Shown piece after piece: positions 18,849 through 26,767 of a DNA stretch of 64,000 bases. The notes under the pieces were generated by a model that was given only the letters and a program-made list of their open reading frames with translations, made no database searches and was not told the origin of the DNA. Made by a program: the position numbers and the translations under genes. Where the stretch lies: the NCBI RefSeq assembly GCF_020172665.1, contig NZ_CP083985.1, forward strand, positions 2,410,953-2,474,952, given 5' to 3'. Source of the DNA: [Mycobacterium] zoologicum. Lineage in GTDB: Bacteria; Actinomycetota; Actinomycetes; Mycobacteriales; Mycobacteriaceae. The stretch's first letter is position 1; every line of letters starts with the position of its first letter.

Positions 18849-20075
18849 TTACTTAGCGATCGGCGGGATGACGATGACGGTGGCCGTGGTGGCGATATCA
18901 GGCCCGGTCTGGTTGTTGGTGACGTGCGAGATCGCACTGATGGCGCGGGTGGCACCGGCACCGGCGGCCTGGCGCACCGGCGTTCCGATGGCCCGTCCGG
19001 CCAGGCTCGACAGTGCCATCTGGCCGGCCAGCACACCCTCGCCGTTGACCGCCAGTGCCGGGGCAGCCTCCAGCACGCTGGCCTGCAGCGCCACCGCAGC
19101 GGTCTTGACGGTCGGGACGGCGGTCGCCCAGCCGGCCGGAACCGACAGCGAACCGACCAGGCCCGCGCGCCCCAGCGTTCCCGACACCGCCGCCGGAGTG
19201 GCCTGCGCACCGGTGAGCAGCGGGCTCGCCAGCAGCGGCTTCAAGGCGCCCACGATCGGCTTGGGGTTGAGGGTGGAGGTCAGGCTGCTGAAGCCGTTGG
19301 TCAGCGACGGGATGCTGATGGCCATCTGGTAGAAACTGCGGCCGGCGTTGGCGATCCCGATGCCATACGGCCCGGTCAGCGTGCTGAGCACCGTGTTGAA
19401 CGTCTTCGCCACCGCAGTGAGGTCGCCGGACACCTGGCTGGTGCTGGGAAGCTGCCCGAGCAGGTCGGACAGGCCCAGCTGCGCATTGGAGGCGGCAGCG
19501 GACTGCGCCGCGTTGGTGGCGGCCGCCGACTGGCTGGTCTGGCCGGCGGAATTGGTGGTCTCCGGAGGAGCGGTGAAGGAGTCCAGTTTGGTGGCCGCCG
19601 CCGAGGAACCGGTGTAGGTGTACATGGCTGCCGCGTCCTGCGCCCACATCGCGCCGTACTGCGCTTCAGCCGCCGCGATGGCCGGCGCGTTCTGCCCCAG
19701 GAAGTTGGTCGCAACCAGCGTCGCGAGCAGAGTGCGGTTGGCCGCGATCACCGGCGGCGGCACGGTGGCGGCATAGGCGGCCTCGTAGGCGCCGGCGGCC
19801 GCCTTGGCCTGCAGCGCGGTCTCCTCGGCGCTTACCGCAGTGGCCTTCATCCACGCCGCGTAGGGGGTCGCCGCGGCCGCCATCGAAGTCGCCGAGGGGC
19901 CGTGCCAGGCCGAGTCGGCCAGATCGGTGATCACCGACTCATACGACGTCGCCGCATAATGCAGTTCGGCCGCCAGCGCCGCCCAGTTCGCGGCGGCGGC
20001 CAACAGCGGCGCCGAGCCGGGGCCGGCATACATTCGCCCGGAGTTGACCTCCGGCGGCAGTGCCCCGAAATCCAT
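18849..20075 (-). CDS. PPE family protein, SVP subgroup
   Basis: 408 residues from ATG 20075 ([20 protein letters not shown]), the canonical PPE start, with GGGGGACAG just upstream. The PPE domain covers about 1-160, with WHGPSA near 58 and [10 protein letters not shown] near 145. The SVP motif [11 protein letters not shown] is near residue 312. The middle is rich in Ala, Ser, Thr and Gln. It is the first gene of a PPE-PPE-DUF732 operon between ileS and dinX, where M. tuberculosis has none. The two PPE proteins share layout and probably arose by tandem duplication. No PE or esx gene lies in the window, so the secretion partner must be encoded elsewhere. Confidence 0.92.
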   Translation of the reverse strand: MDFGALPPEVNSGRMYAGPGSAPLLAAAANWAALAAELHYAATSYESVITDLADSAWHGPSATSMAAAATPYAAWMKATAVSAEETALQAKAAAGAYEAAYAATVPPPVIAANRTLLATLVATNFLGQNAPAIAAAEAQYGAMWAQDAAAMYTYTGSSAAATKLDSFTAPPETTNSAGQTSQSAAATNAAQSAAASNAQLGLSDLLGQLPSTSQVSGDLTAVAKTFNTVLSTLTGPYGIGIANAGRSFYQMAISIPSLTNGFSSLTSTLNPKPIVGALKPLLASPLLTGAQATPAAVSGTLGRAGLVGSLSVPAGWATAVPTVKTAAVALQASVLEAAPALAVNGEGVLAGQMALSSLAGRAIGTPVRQAAGAGATRAISAISHVTNNQTGPDIATTATVIVIPPIAK

Positions 20076-20267
20076 CACTGTCCCCCGCTCTGGCAACTTC
20101 GAAACATCCGTGAGTCAGGAACCAGTTAGCTCTGCTCATCTCCTGGTCAAAGGCTAGGAAGTCCGGCGAACAACCACGAACCGTCGCCGCCGAAATCGGC
20201 ACTTTCAGGGCGCCCCGTGGACGCATCTCCAACGCCGTGACCAGGGGAACAGCCGGTGAACGGACTA

Positions 20268-23200
20268 TTAATAATCTCGGCGCGAAAAACCAGCCCTCAA
20301 TTCAGTCCGTGTTGAGGCCTTGGCTATCGCCACCTGCACGCCGTCACCGATCTCGGTGGCGCCCGGGCCCGGGTCGCCGAAGGAGAAACGGGTCGCCAGG
20401 ATCTCACCGGAGATCAACTCGGCATGCGTCTGCGCCCACCCCAGCCGCTCCGCCGGCACCGACAAGACCACACTGATCCGGTCAGAGACCTCCAGGCCGC
20501 TGGACTTGCGCAGTTCCTGCAGCTCGCGGATCCGGTCCTTGGCCCAACCCTCGGCTTCCAGTTCCTCGGTCACCTCGCCGTCGAGTACCACCAGGCCGGC
20601 GCCGTCGGGCAGGGCCACGGTGAACTCCGGGTCGGCGGCCACCAGTTTGGAGGTGTATTCACCCTCGTGCAGCACCACCGGCCCCGCGCTCAGGGTGCCG
20701 TCGGGGTTGAGGACGCCCTCCCCGGCCTTGACGGCCTTGATCGCGGCCTGCACGTCCTTTCCCAGCCGCGGGCCGGCTGCCTTCGCGTTGACGGCCAGCT
20801 CGAACCGGCCGTAGCTGTCGATGTCGGCGGTCAGTTCGACGGCCTTGACGTTGAGCTCGTCGGCGATCAGGTCGGTGAAGTCGGCCAGGCGTTGCGGATC
20901 CTCCACGGCCACGGTGAGTTTGGGCAGCGGCAGCCGGACACGCAGCTTGTGCGCCTTGCGCAGCGACGACGCCGAGGAGCATACGTCGCGGACCTGGTCC
21001 ATCGCTGCCACCAGTGCGGGGTCGGCGGGTATGACGCCGGGCTCTGGCCAGTCGGTCAGGTGTACCGAGCGTCCGCCGGTCAGGCCGCGCCAGATCGTCT
21101 CGGTGCTCAGCGGCAGCAGCGGCGCCGCCAGTCGACAAGTGACCTCCAGCACGGTGTGCAGGGTGTCGATGGCGCCGTAGTCCTCGTCCCAGAACCGCTG
21201 CCGGGAGCGCCGCACGTACCAGTTGGTCAGCGCCTCGGTGAACTGTCGCAGTTGCTCACACGCCCCGGAGATGTCGCACACATCCAGGGCCTGCGTCAGG
21301 TCGTCGCGCAGCGACGCCAGCTTGGCCAGGATGTAGCGGTCCAGCACGTGCTGTGAATCGGTGCGCCAGACACCGGGTTTCGGGGCGTAGAGCGTCAGGA
21401 AGCTGTAGGCGTTGGTCAGCGGAAGCATCACCTGGCGTACACCTTCGCGGATTCCCGCCTCGGTGACGATCAGGTTTCCGCCGCGCAGGATCGGCGAGGC
21501 CATCAGGAACCAGCGCATGGCGTCGGAGCCGTCGCGGTCGAACACCTCGTTCACGTCCGGATAGTTGCGCAGCGATTTGCTCATCTTCTGCCCGTCGCTG
21601 CCCAGCACAATGCCGTGTGCCACACAGGCTTTGAACGCCGGACGGTCGAACAATGCGGTCGCCAGCACATGCATCATGTAGAACCAGCCGCGGGTCTGAC
21701 CGATGTATTCGACGATGAAGTCGCCCGGGTAGTGCGTCTCGAACCAGTCGGTGTTCTCGAACGGGTAATGCACCTGGGCATACGGCATCGAGCCGGAGTC
21801 GAACCACACGTCGAGCACATCGGGGATGCGCCGCATGGTGGAGCGCCCGGTGGGGTCGTCGGGGTTGGGGCGGGTCAGCTCGTCGATGTAGGGGCGATGC
21901 AGATTGTCCGGCCGCACCCCGAAGTCACGCTCGAGTTCGTCGAGGCTGCCGTAGACGTCGATCCGCGGATAGGCCGGGTCATCGGAGCGCCATACCGGAA
22001 TCGGGGTGCCCCAGTACCGGTTCCGCGAGATCGACCAGTCCCGTGCACCGCGCAGCCAGTTGCCGAAGATGCCATCCTTGATGTGCTCGGGGTACCAGGT
22101 GATCTGCTCGTTGAGCTCGACCATTCGGTCCCGGAATTCGGTGACGCGGACGAACCACGACGACACCGCCTTGTAGATCAGCGGGTTACGGCAGCGCCAG
22201 CAGTGCGGGTACGGGTGCTCGTAGGTCTCGTGGCGCACCAGCACCGCGCAGTTGGCCGCGGCCGGCCCCGTGCCGTTCTTGAGGTCGGCGATGATCGGCT
22301 TGTTGGCGTCGAAGACATGCTGGCCGGCGTAGTCCGGCACGGTGACATCGAAGCGGCCCTTGGCGTCCACCGGAGTGACCGGGGTGATGCCGACCGGGTC
22401 GGTGGTGTTCTTGTCGTCCTCACCGTAGGCGGGCGCCAGGTGCACGATCCCGGTGCCGTCCTCGGTGGACACGAAGTCGGCGGCCAACACCTGAAAGGCA
22501 TTGGCGGAGTCCATGAAATACGGAAACGGCGGCAGATAGCGCATGCCCAGCAGATCAGCACCCCGGTAGCTGCCGAGAACCTCTGGCTCTGCGTCGTCTT
22601 CCAGGCCGAATTCGCGTGCGTAGGAACTCAACCGCGCCTCGGCCAGCACGAACCGCCGCTCGCCCACCGCGATCTGCACGTAGGTCACATCCGGGTTGAC
22701 GGCGACGGCCTGGTTGGACGGCAGGGTCCAGGGCGTGGTGGTCCACACCAGCAGGTGCGCACCTTCGAGTTCGCCGTCAGCAAAACGGAACCCGACCGTC
22801 AGCGCCGGGTCCTGGCGGCTCTGGTAGACGTCGTCGTCCATTCGCAGTTCGTGGTTGGAGAGCGGGGTCTCGTCGCGCCAGCAGTACGGCAGCACCCGAT
22901 AGCCCTCGTAGGCCAGGCCCTTGTCCCACAGCTGCTTGAACGCCCACAGCACCGATTCCATGAACGGCAGGTCGAGGGTCTTGTAGTCGTTGTCGAAGTC
23001 CACCCAGCGGGCCTGGCGGGTGACGTAGGCCTGCCACTCCGACGTGTAGCGCAACACCGAATCCCGGCACGCCTGGTTGAACGCGGCGATGCCCATGGCG
23101 TCGATCTGAGACTTGTCGGTGATGCCGAGCTGGCGTTCGACCTCCAGCTCGGCCGGCAGCCCGTGGGTGTCCCAGCCGAATCGGCGCTCCACCTTGTAAC

Positions 23201-23441
23201 CGCGCATGGTGCGATACCGCGGCACGATGTCTTTGACGTAGCCGGTCAGCAGGTGTCCGTAGTGCGGCAGGCCGTTGGCGAACGGCGGCCCGTCGTAGAA
23301 GACGTATTCCGGTGCGCCGTCGCGGCGGGCGATGCTGGCCCGGAAGGTACCGTCGGCGGACCAGAAGTCGAGTACCTCGGACTCCAGCGCCGGGAAGTCG
23401 GGGGCGCCGGCGGCCGGCTTCGGATAGCTGCGTTCGCTCAC
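20268..23441 (-). CDS. ileS: Isoleucyl-tRNA synthetase
   Basis: 1057 residues from GTG 23441 (MSERSYPKP). Charges tRNA-Ile. The class I signatures are GLPHYGHLL near residue 67 (HIGH motif in the HYGH form) and [11 protein letters not shown] near residue 615 (KMSKS). The protein has the editing domain between them, and the long C-terminal tRNA-binding part has eukaryote-like features, as in mycobacterial IleS. The GTG start is supported by a GGGAG ribosome-binding site 11 nt upstream inside a hairpin and by the T-box leader (separate entry). It is regulated by isoleucyl-tRNA charging through that leader. Confidence 0.96.
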   Translation of the reverse strand: MSERSYPKPAAGAPDFPALESEVLDFWSADGTFRASIARRDGAPEYVFYDGPPFANGLPHYGHLLTGYVKDIVPRYRTMRGYKVERRFGWDTHGLPAELEVERQLGITDKSQIDAMGIAAFNQACRDSVLRYTSEWQAYVTRQARWVDFDNDYKTLDLPFMESVLWAFKQLWDKGLAYEGYRVLPYCWRDETPLSNHELRMDDDVYQSRQDPALTVGFRFADGELEGAHLLVWTTTPWTLPSNQAVAVNPDVTYVQIAVGERRFVLAEARLSSYAREFGLEDDAEPEVLGSYRGADLLGMRYLPPFPYFMDSANAFQVLAADFVSTEDGTGIVHLAPAYGEDDKNTTDPVGITPVTPVDAKGRFDVTVPDYAGQHVFDANKPIIADLKNGTGPAAANCAVLVRHETYEHPYPHCWRCRNPLIYKAVSSWFVRVTEFRDRMVELNEQITWYPEHIKDGIFGNWLRGARDWSISRNRYWGTPIPVWRSDDPAYPRIDVYGSLDELERDFGVRPDNLHRPYIDELTRPNPDDPTGRSTMRRIPDVLDVWFDSGSMPYAQVHYPFENTDWFETHYPGDFIVEYIGQTRGWFYMMHVLATALFDRPAFKACVAHGIVLGSDGQKMSKSLRNYPDVNEVFDRDGSDAMRWFLMASPILRGGNLIVTEAGIREGVRQVMLPLTNAYSFLTLYAPKPGVWRTDSQHVLDRYILAKLASLRDDLTQALDVCDISGACEQLRQFTEALTNWYVRRSRQRFWDEDYGAIDTLHTVLEVTCRLAAPLLPLSTETIWRGLTGGRSVHLTDWPEPGVIPADPALVAAMDQVRDVCSSASSLRKAHKLRVRLPLPKLTVAVEDPQRLADFTDLIADELNVKAVELTADIDSYGRFELAVNAKAAGPRLGKDVQAAIKAVKAGEGVLNPDGTLSAGPVVLHEGEYTSKLVAADPEFTVALPDGAGLVVLDGEVTEELEAEGWAKDRIRELQELRKSSGLEVSDRISVVLSVPAERLGWAQTHAELISGEILATRFSFGDPGPGATEIGDGVQVAIAKASTRTELRAGFSRRDY

Positions 23442-23669
23442 GTCTGTGTCGTCTCCCAAGGACCCGGCCCGGGGACGACGCCGCGCGGTTGCGCGAGCGC
23501 CGCGGTACCACCCCGCTTGTCGCACCCCGCCCGGGGCGCGACCGCTCGATGCCGGCTGTGACGGGCCGTCCCGTTCGGGTCTACTTGGCTCGTCCGCGGT
23601 GCGGACCGGGCTGTTCTTCCGAAGGCTCCCCGGTGATGGCCGGATCGATGCCGATGCACGCCGATTCTA
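23442..23669 (-). promoter_or_regulatory. T-box riboswitch leader of ileS (tRNA-Ile sensing)
   Basis: On the minus strand the leader contains GGGGTGGTACCGCG (complement of 23501-23514), the T-box consensus that pairs with the tRNA NCCA end. Upstream, at about 23610-23660, is a compact Stem I region with CCGGCC-ATC-ACCGG, whose ATC triplet(s) would be the Ile specifier. Downstream, GTCGTCCCC (23471-23479) can pair with GGGAGACGAC (23448-23457), which holds the ribosome-binding site of ileS. That would sequester translation when tRNA-Ile is charged. No U-run terminator is present, consistent with translational control as known for actinobacterial ileS T-boxes. The limits of Stem I are approximate. 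Confidence 0.88.
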
Positions 23670-23715
23670 GAACCCCCGATCGGCCTCCCCTCCGTCAGGG
23701 CCGTCGGGTTGACCC

Positions 23716-23721
23716 TAGACT
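23716..23721 (+). promoter_or_regulatory. Candidate -10 element of a leaderless promoter
   Basis: TAGACT (TANNNT) ends 6 nt before the GTG at 23728, and no ribosome-binding site is seen. Supports leaderless transcription of the PE-PPE hydrolase gene and its GTG start. Confidence 0.4.
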
Positions 23722-23727
23722 TCGACC

Positions 23728-25200
23728 GTGGATTTCCGCTCTCCTGACGCCTGCGATGTGGTTTGGTCGCGGATGGTCCGGATGCCGGTTGCCGTCGGGA
23801 CCACAGCAGCGGTGATCGCGGCCATTCCGGCGGCGACGATTCCGTCGGGTCCGACGATGAAAGAGGTGCTGCTGACCGGCCTGGGAGGCGGGACCGCGCT
23901 GATCATGGGCAGCAGCGGCATCCCGCTGCCGACGTCGGGCTACGTCGACGCCGCCACCACGCTCTACCTGCAACCGCACGGCTTCACCGGCACACCGCAG
24001 GCCCTGTTCACCCCGGCGGGCTTCTACCCCACAACCGGCGTCAAGAGCCTCCCGGCGTTCGTCTCCGAGACCCAGGGTGCACAGATCCTCACCGAGACGG
24101 TGCTGCGCGAGATCGCCGGCGGGCAGGTTGATGCGACAAATCCGGTGGTGGTCTTCGGCTATTCGCAGAGTTCTGCACTGTCGTCGTTGGCCATGGCCCA
24201 ACTCGCCGAACACGGAGTGCCCGCCGACTACGTCCACTTCGTGTTGGTCGGTGACACCGCCGCACCCAACGGCGGGCTGCTCGAACGCTTCGACGTCCCC
24301 CTCGGCTCGCACCCGGAGATCCCGAGCATGGGTATCACGTTCGGTTACCCCACCCCGAATCTCTACCCCACCGACGTCTACACGCTCGAATACGACGGGT
24401 TCGCCAACTTCCCGCAGTACACGCTGAATCCGATCGCAGTCTTGAACGCCATGGTCGGGATGGCTCTCGCGCACTTCACCTACCTGGGCCTGGAGCCCGA
24501 CCAGATCGCGAACGCCATCCCGCTGCCGACCACATCCGACTCGCTGGCCCACTACTACATGATTCCGCAGGACCACCTGCCGTTACTGGATGTGGTGCGC
24601 TTCCTGCCCTTTGTCGGCAACCCGCTGGCCGACCTGGTGGAGCCGGTCATGAAGATTCTGGTGAACCTCGGATACGGCAGCATCACCGACGGCTGGAGCC
24701 AGGGCCCAGCGGACGTGCACACCCCGTTCGGCCTTTTCCCGCCGGACCTCGATTGGGGTGAGGTCTTCAACGCACTGGTCAACGCGGTACCCGAGGGGAT
24801 AGTCGCCGCCGGCAATACCCTGCTGGACCCGCAGAACTACGACGTCTTCGCCTCGATCGCCGACAATCCGGTGACCGGTCCGCTATTGCGGGCCGCGTAC
24901 GCGACCGGCGAGCTCACCACGAACCCGGCCGCCTTCCTGGCGGATCCGAACCTGACAACTTTCACCCAGGTGCTCAACGCGCTGGACCTCGGATCATCGG
25001 TGGCACCCTCGGAGAGCTACACCCAACTGCTCCCGCTGGCCGACATGTTCACCGCATTGACCGTCACCCTGCCGGCCTACAACCTCACGGTGTTTCTCGA
25101 CCAGCTCGAGCAGGGCAACCTCATCGAGGCGATCGGTCTTCCCATCGCCGCTGATATGGCCCTGATCCCGATCGCAATGGCCCTCGGGCTCGGCCTCTAG
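23728..25200 (+). CDS. PE-PPE-domain serine hydrolase
   Basis: 490 residues from GTG 23728. A hydrophobic segment near residues 18-40 (PVAVGTTAAVIAAIPAATIP) may be a signal peptide or anchor. The PE-PPE hydrolase domain follows: VLLTGLGGGTALIMGSSG, YFxP-like FTPAGFYPTTG, the nucleophile motif VVFGYSQSSALSS near residue 143 (GxSxS), VLVGDTAAPNG, and EYDGFANFP near 230 with a likely catalytic Asp. A histidine in MIPQDHLPLLD near 283 would complete the triad. No PE or PPE N-terminal module is fused to it. The C-terminal ~180 residues are hydrophobic and unassigned. Its TAG overlaps the stop of the convergent hemerythrin gene in the 4-bp palindrome CTAG. Confidence 0.85.
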   Translation: MDFRSPDACDVVWSRMVRMPVAVGTTAAVIAAIPAATIPSGPTMKEVLLTGLGGGTALIMGSSGIPLPTSGYVDAATTLYLQPHGFTGTPQALFTPAGFYPTTGVKSLPAFVSETQGAQILTETVLREIAGGQVDATNPVVVFGYSQSSALSSLAMAQLAEHGVPADYVHFVLVGDTAAPNGGLLERFDVPLGSHPEIPSMGITFGYPTPNLYPTDVYTLEYDGFANFPQYTLNPIAVLNAMVGMALAHFTYLGLEPDQIANAIPLPTTSDSLAHYYMIPQDHLPLLDVVRFLPFVGNPLADLVEPVMKILVNLGYGSITDGWSQGPADVHTPFGLFPPDLDWGEVFNALVNAVPEGIVAAGNTLLDPQNYDVFASIADNPVTGPLLRAAYATGELTTNPAAFLADPNLTTFTQVLNALDLGSSVAPSESYTQLLPLADMFTALTVTLPAYNLTVFLDQLEQGNLIEAIGLPIAADMALIPIAMALGLGL

Positions 25201-25685
25201 CCGGCCTCCCGGCACTCCCAGCAGTCCGGCATCAGCCCGGTCTCGAGGAAGTCGGCGAGTTCCGCGGACTGCTCCGGGTCCAACTCTCGGTCGGCGGCGG
25301 GATAGATTACCTGCTCCTCCTTGTCGTTGTGCGAGGCGAGCAGGCCCAACAGGTTCTGACCGGCCGCCCGGATCCGCGCGATGTCGACAGCCCCGGCCAG
25401 TTCCGCCAGCGCATCCATAGCCCGCCAGATCTCGCCATGCTCGGACATCATCACCGTGATGGGCATCGCCATGCCGCCGTGCCGAATCGGCGGAAACAGG
25501 ATTCGCTCCTCGGCGAAGATGTGCCGGCGCAAGGCGTCCAGGGCGGCGTTCAGGCCGTCGGCGTCCACCCGGCCGCCGTCGAGTTCGGCCAGGAAACCGG
25601 CGAGCCCGTCGTCGACCAGCCGGTGCTCAAGCTCCAACGCGGCCGACAGCGATAGCGGCACCTCTGATGAGATCTCTTCGGACAC
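25197..25685 (-). CDS. Hemerythrin HHE-domain protein
   Basis: 162 residues. The four-helix HHE pattern with metal-ligand positions is visible: ALELEHRLVDDGL, LRRHIFAEERILFPPI, MSEHGEIWRAMDAL and LASHNDKEEQVIYPAAD. It should bind a non-heme diiron centre that interacts with O2, NO or peroxide in the cytoplasm. The C-terminal GLMPDCWECREAG adds two cysteines that the paralogue lacks in part. It is the last gene of an OsmC-hemerythrin-hemerythrin run, 20 bp after its paralogue. A role in oxidative or nitrosative stress is inferred from neighbours. Confidence 0.88.
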   Translation of the reverse strand: MSEEISSEVPLSLSAALELEHRLVDDGLAGFLAELDGGRVDADGLNAALDALRRHIFAEERILFPPIRHGGMAMPITVMMSEHGEIWRAMDALAELAGAVDIARIRAAGQNLLGLLASHNDKEEQVIYPAADRELDPEQSAELADFLETGLMPDCWECREAG

Positions 25686-25705
25686 AGGCGATCTCCAATC
25701 CGTGC

Positions 25706-26188
25706 TCAGAGGGCTGCCTTTGCGCAGACCCAGCCGTCCGGCATCCGGCCGTTGGCGATGAAGTCGGCCAGTTCGGTGGCGGTCTCGGGCGCAAGGCCGG
25801 TGTCGGCGGCCGGGTAGATCACCGGCTCCTCCACCTTGTTGTGGTCGGCCAATAGGTCCAGCAGCCGCCGGCAGGCCACTCGCAGTTCGTCGTGGTCGGC
25901 GGGATCGCCTGCACCACTGATCAGTTCGTCGAGGGCGTCCATGGTGCGCCAGATTTCCCCGTGACCCCGGATCATCCCGAACACCGACATCATCTGCGCG
26001 CCCTTGCTGATCGGCGGGAACAGAATCTGCTCCTCGAGGTAGATATGGCGGCGCAGTGCGGTCAGGGTGGCACCGAGGACGTCTGCGTCCACGCTGCCGC
26101 CGTCCAGCTTCTCCAGGAAGACACCGATCCCGGCATCGACTTCCTGGTGCTCGTGCTCGAGTGCGGCCGAAAGGTTCTCGTCAGTCAT
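25706..26188 (-). CDS. Hemerythrin HHE-domain protein (tandem paralogue)
   Basis: 160 residues, colinear with the downstream hemerythrin (25197-25685) along its whole length: ALEHEHQEVDAGI, LRRHIYLEEQILFPPI, IRGHGEIWRTMDALDEL, LADHNKVEEPVIYPAAD and a C-terminal GRMPDGWVCAKA. All HHE ligand positions are kept. The arrangement indicates a tandem duplication with some divergence; the CWEC pair of its paralogue is reduced to one cysteine. It starts 13 bp after the OsmC-family gene and is probably in the same transcript. Confidence 0.88.
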   Translation of the reverse strand: MTDENLSAALEHEHQEVDAGIGVFLEKLDGGSVDADVLGATLTALRRHIYLEEQILFPPISKGAQMMSVFGMIRGHGEIWRTMDALDELISGAGDPADHDELRVACRRLLDLLADHNKVEEPVIYPAADTGLAPETATELADFIANGRMPDGWVCAKAAL

Positions 26189-26201
26189 GGCTCAGCCCCG
26201 T

Positions 26202-26642
26202 TCAGACCAGTACCGCGTCGACGCTGATCTCGGCGCCGGCGAACAGTCGAGACACCGGGCACAGCGCCGCGGCGCCGCTGACGATGTCGGCGAAGTCTTC
26301 GGCGGACAGATCAGCCACCTCGGCACGAACGGTCAGCTTCGAGGTGGTGATGGTAGGCAGTCCCGCGACCTCGTCGAGGGTGACCGTCGAGGTGACTTCG
26401 AGCCGCTGGGGCGGGGTTTTGTTCTCGCCGAGCTTCAGCGACAACGCCATGGCGAAGCACGACGAGTGCGCGGCAGCCGCGAGTTCCTCCGGACTGGTCT
26501 TGCCGCCGGGCTGCTCGGTGCGGGCCGCCCAGGTCACCGGCAGTCCATCGAGCGCTCCACTGCTGCCGTGCCCCAGGGTGCCCGCGCCCGTGGCCAGCGC
26601 ACCTTCCCAGGTGGTCCGAACAGTCCGATCCGCGATGCTCAT
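26202..26642 (-). CDS. osmC: OsmC-family peroxide reductase
   Basis: 146 residues. OsmC/Ohr proteins reduce organic hydroperoxides with two cysteines and a lipoyl- or thiol-based reductant in the cytoplasm. Signatures: TWEGALATGAG at the N-terminus, SPEELAAAAHSSCFAMALS with the peroxidatic Cys near residue 61, and ALCPVSRLFAG with the resolving Cys near 127. The layout fits the OsmC branch more than Ohr. It heads the operon with two hemerythrin-like proteins, and an AT-rich dyad lies upstream. Confidence 0.88.
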   Translation of the reverse strand: MSIADRTVRTTWEGALATGAGTLGHGSSGALDGLPVTWAARTEQPGGKTSPEELAAAAHSSCFAMALSLKLGENKTPPQRLEVTSTVTLDEVAGLPTITTSKLTVRAEVADLSAEDFADIVSGAAALCPVSRLFAGAEISVDAVLV

Positions 26643-26690
26643 TCGCCGACTCCTCCACCGATGCGGACACCGCCGGAGCCGGAACCCGCA

Positions 26691-26726
26691 ACTATTTTCT
26701 ACAATCAGGACTTGTCTAAATGTAGT
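26691..26726 (-). promoter_or_regulatory. Possible regulatory dyad upstream of osmC
   Basis: An AT-rich stretch in a GC-rich background, about 50-85 bp before the osmC start. It holds CTACA at 26699-26703 and TGTAG at 26721-26725 as an inverted repeat separated by 17 bp. On the coding strand it reads CTGATTGTAGAAAAT, which partly recalls the FurA box ahead of mycobacterial furA-katG. A peroxide-responsive operator is a guess. Confidence 0.3.
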
Positions 26727-26767
26727 CCATCGTGCAGTGCGCTGGCCAGAGGCGGATCAGGGGCAGC

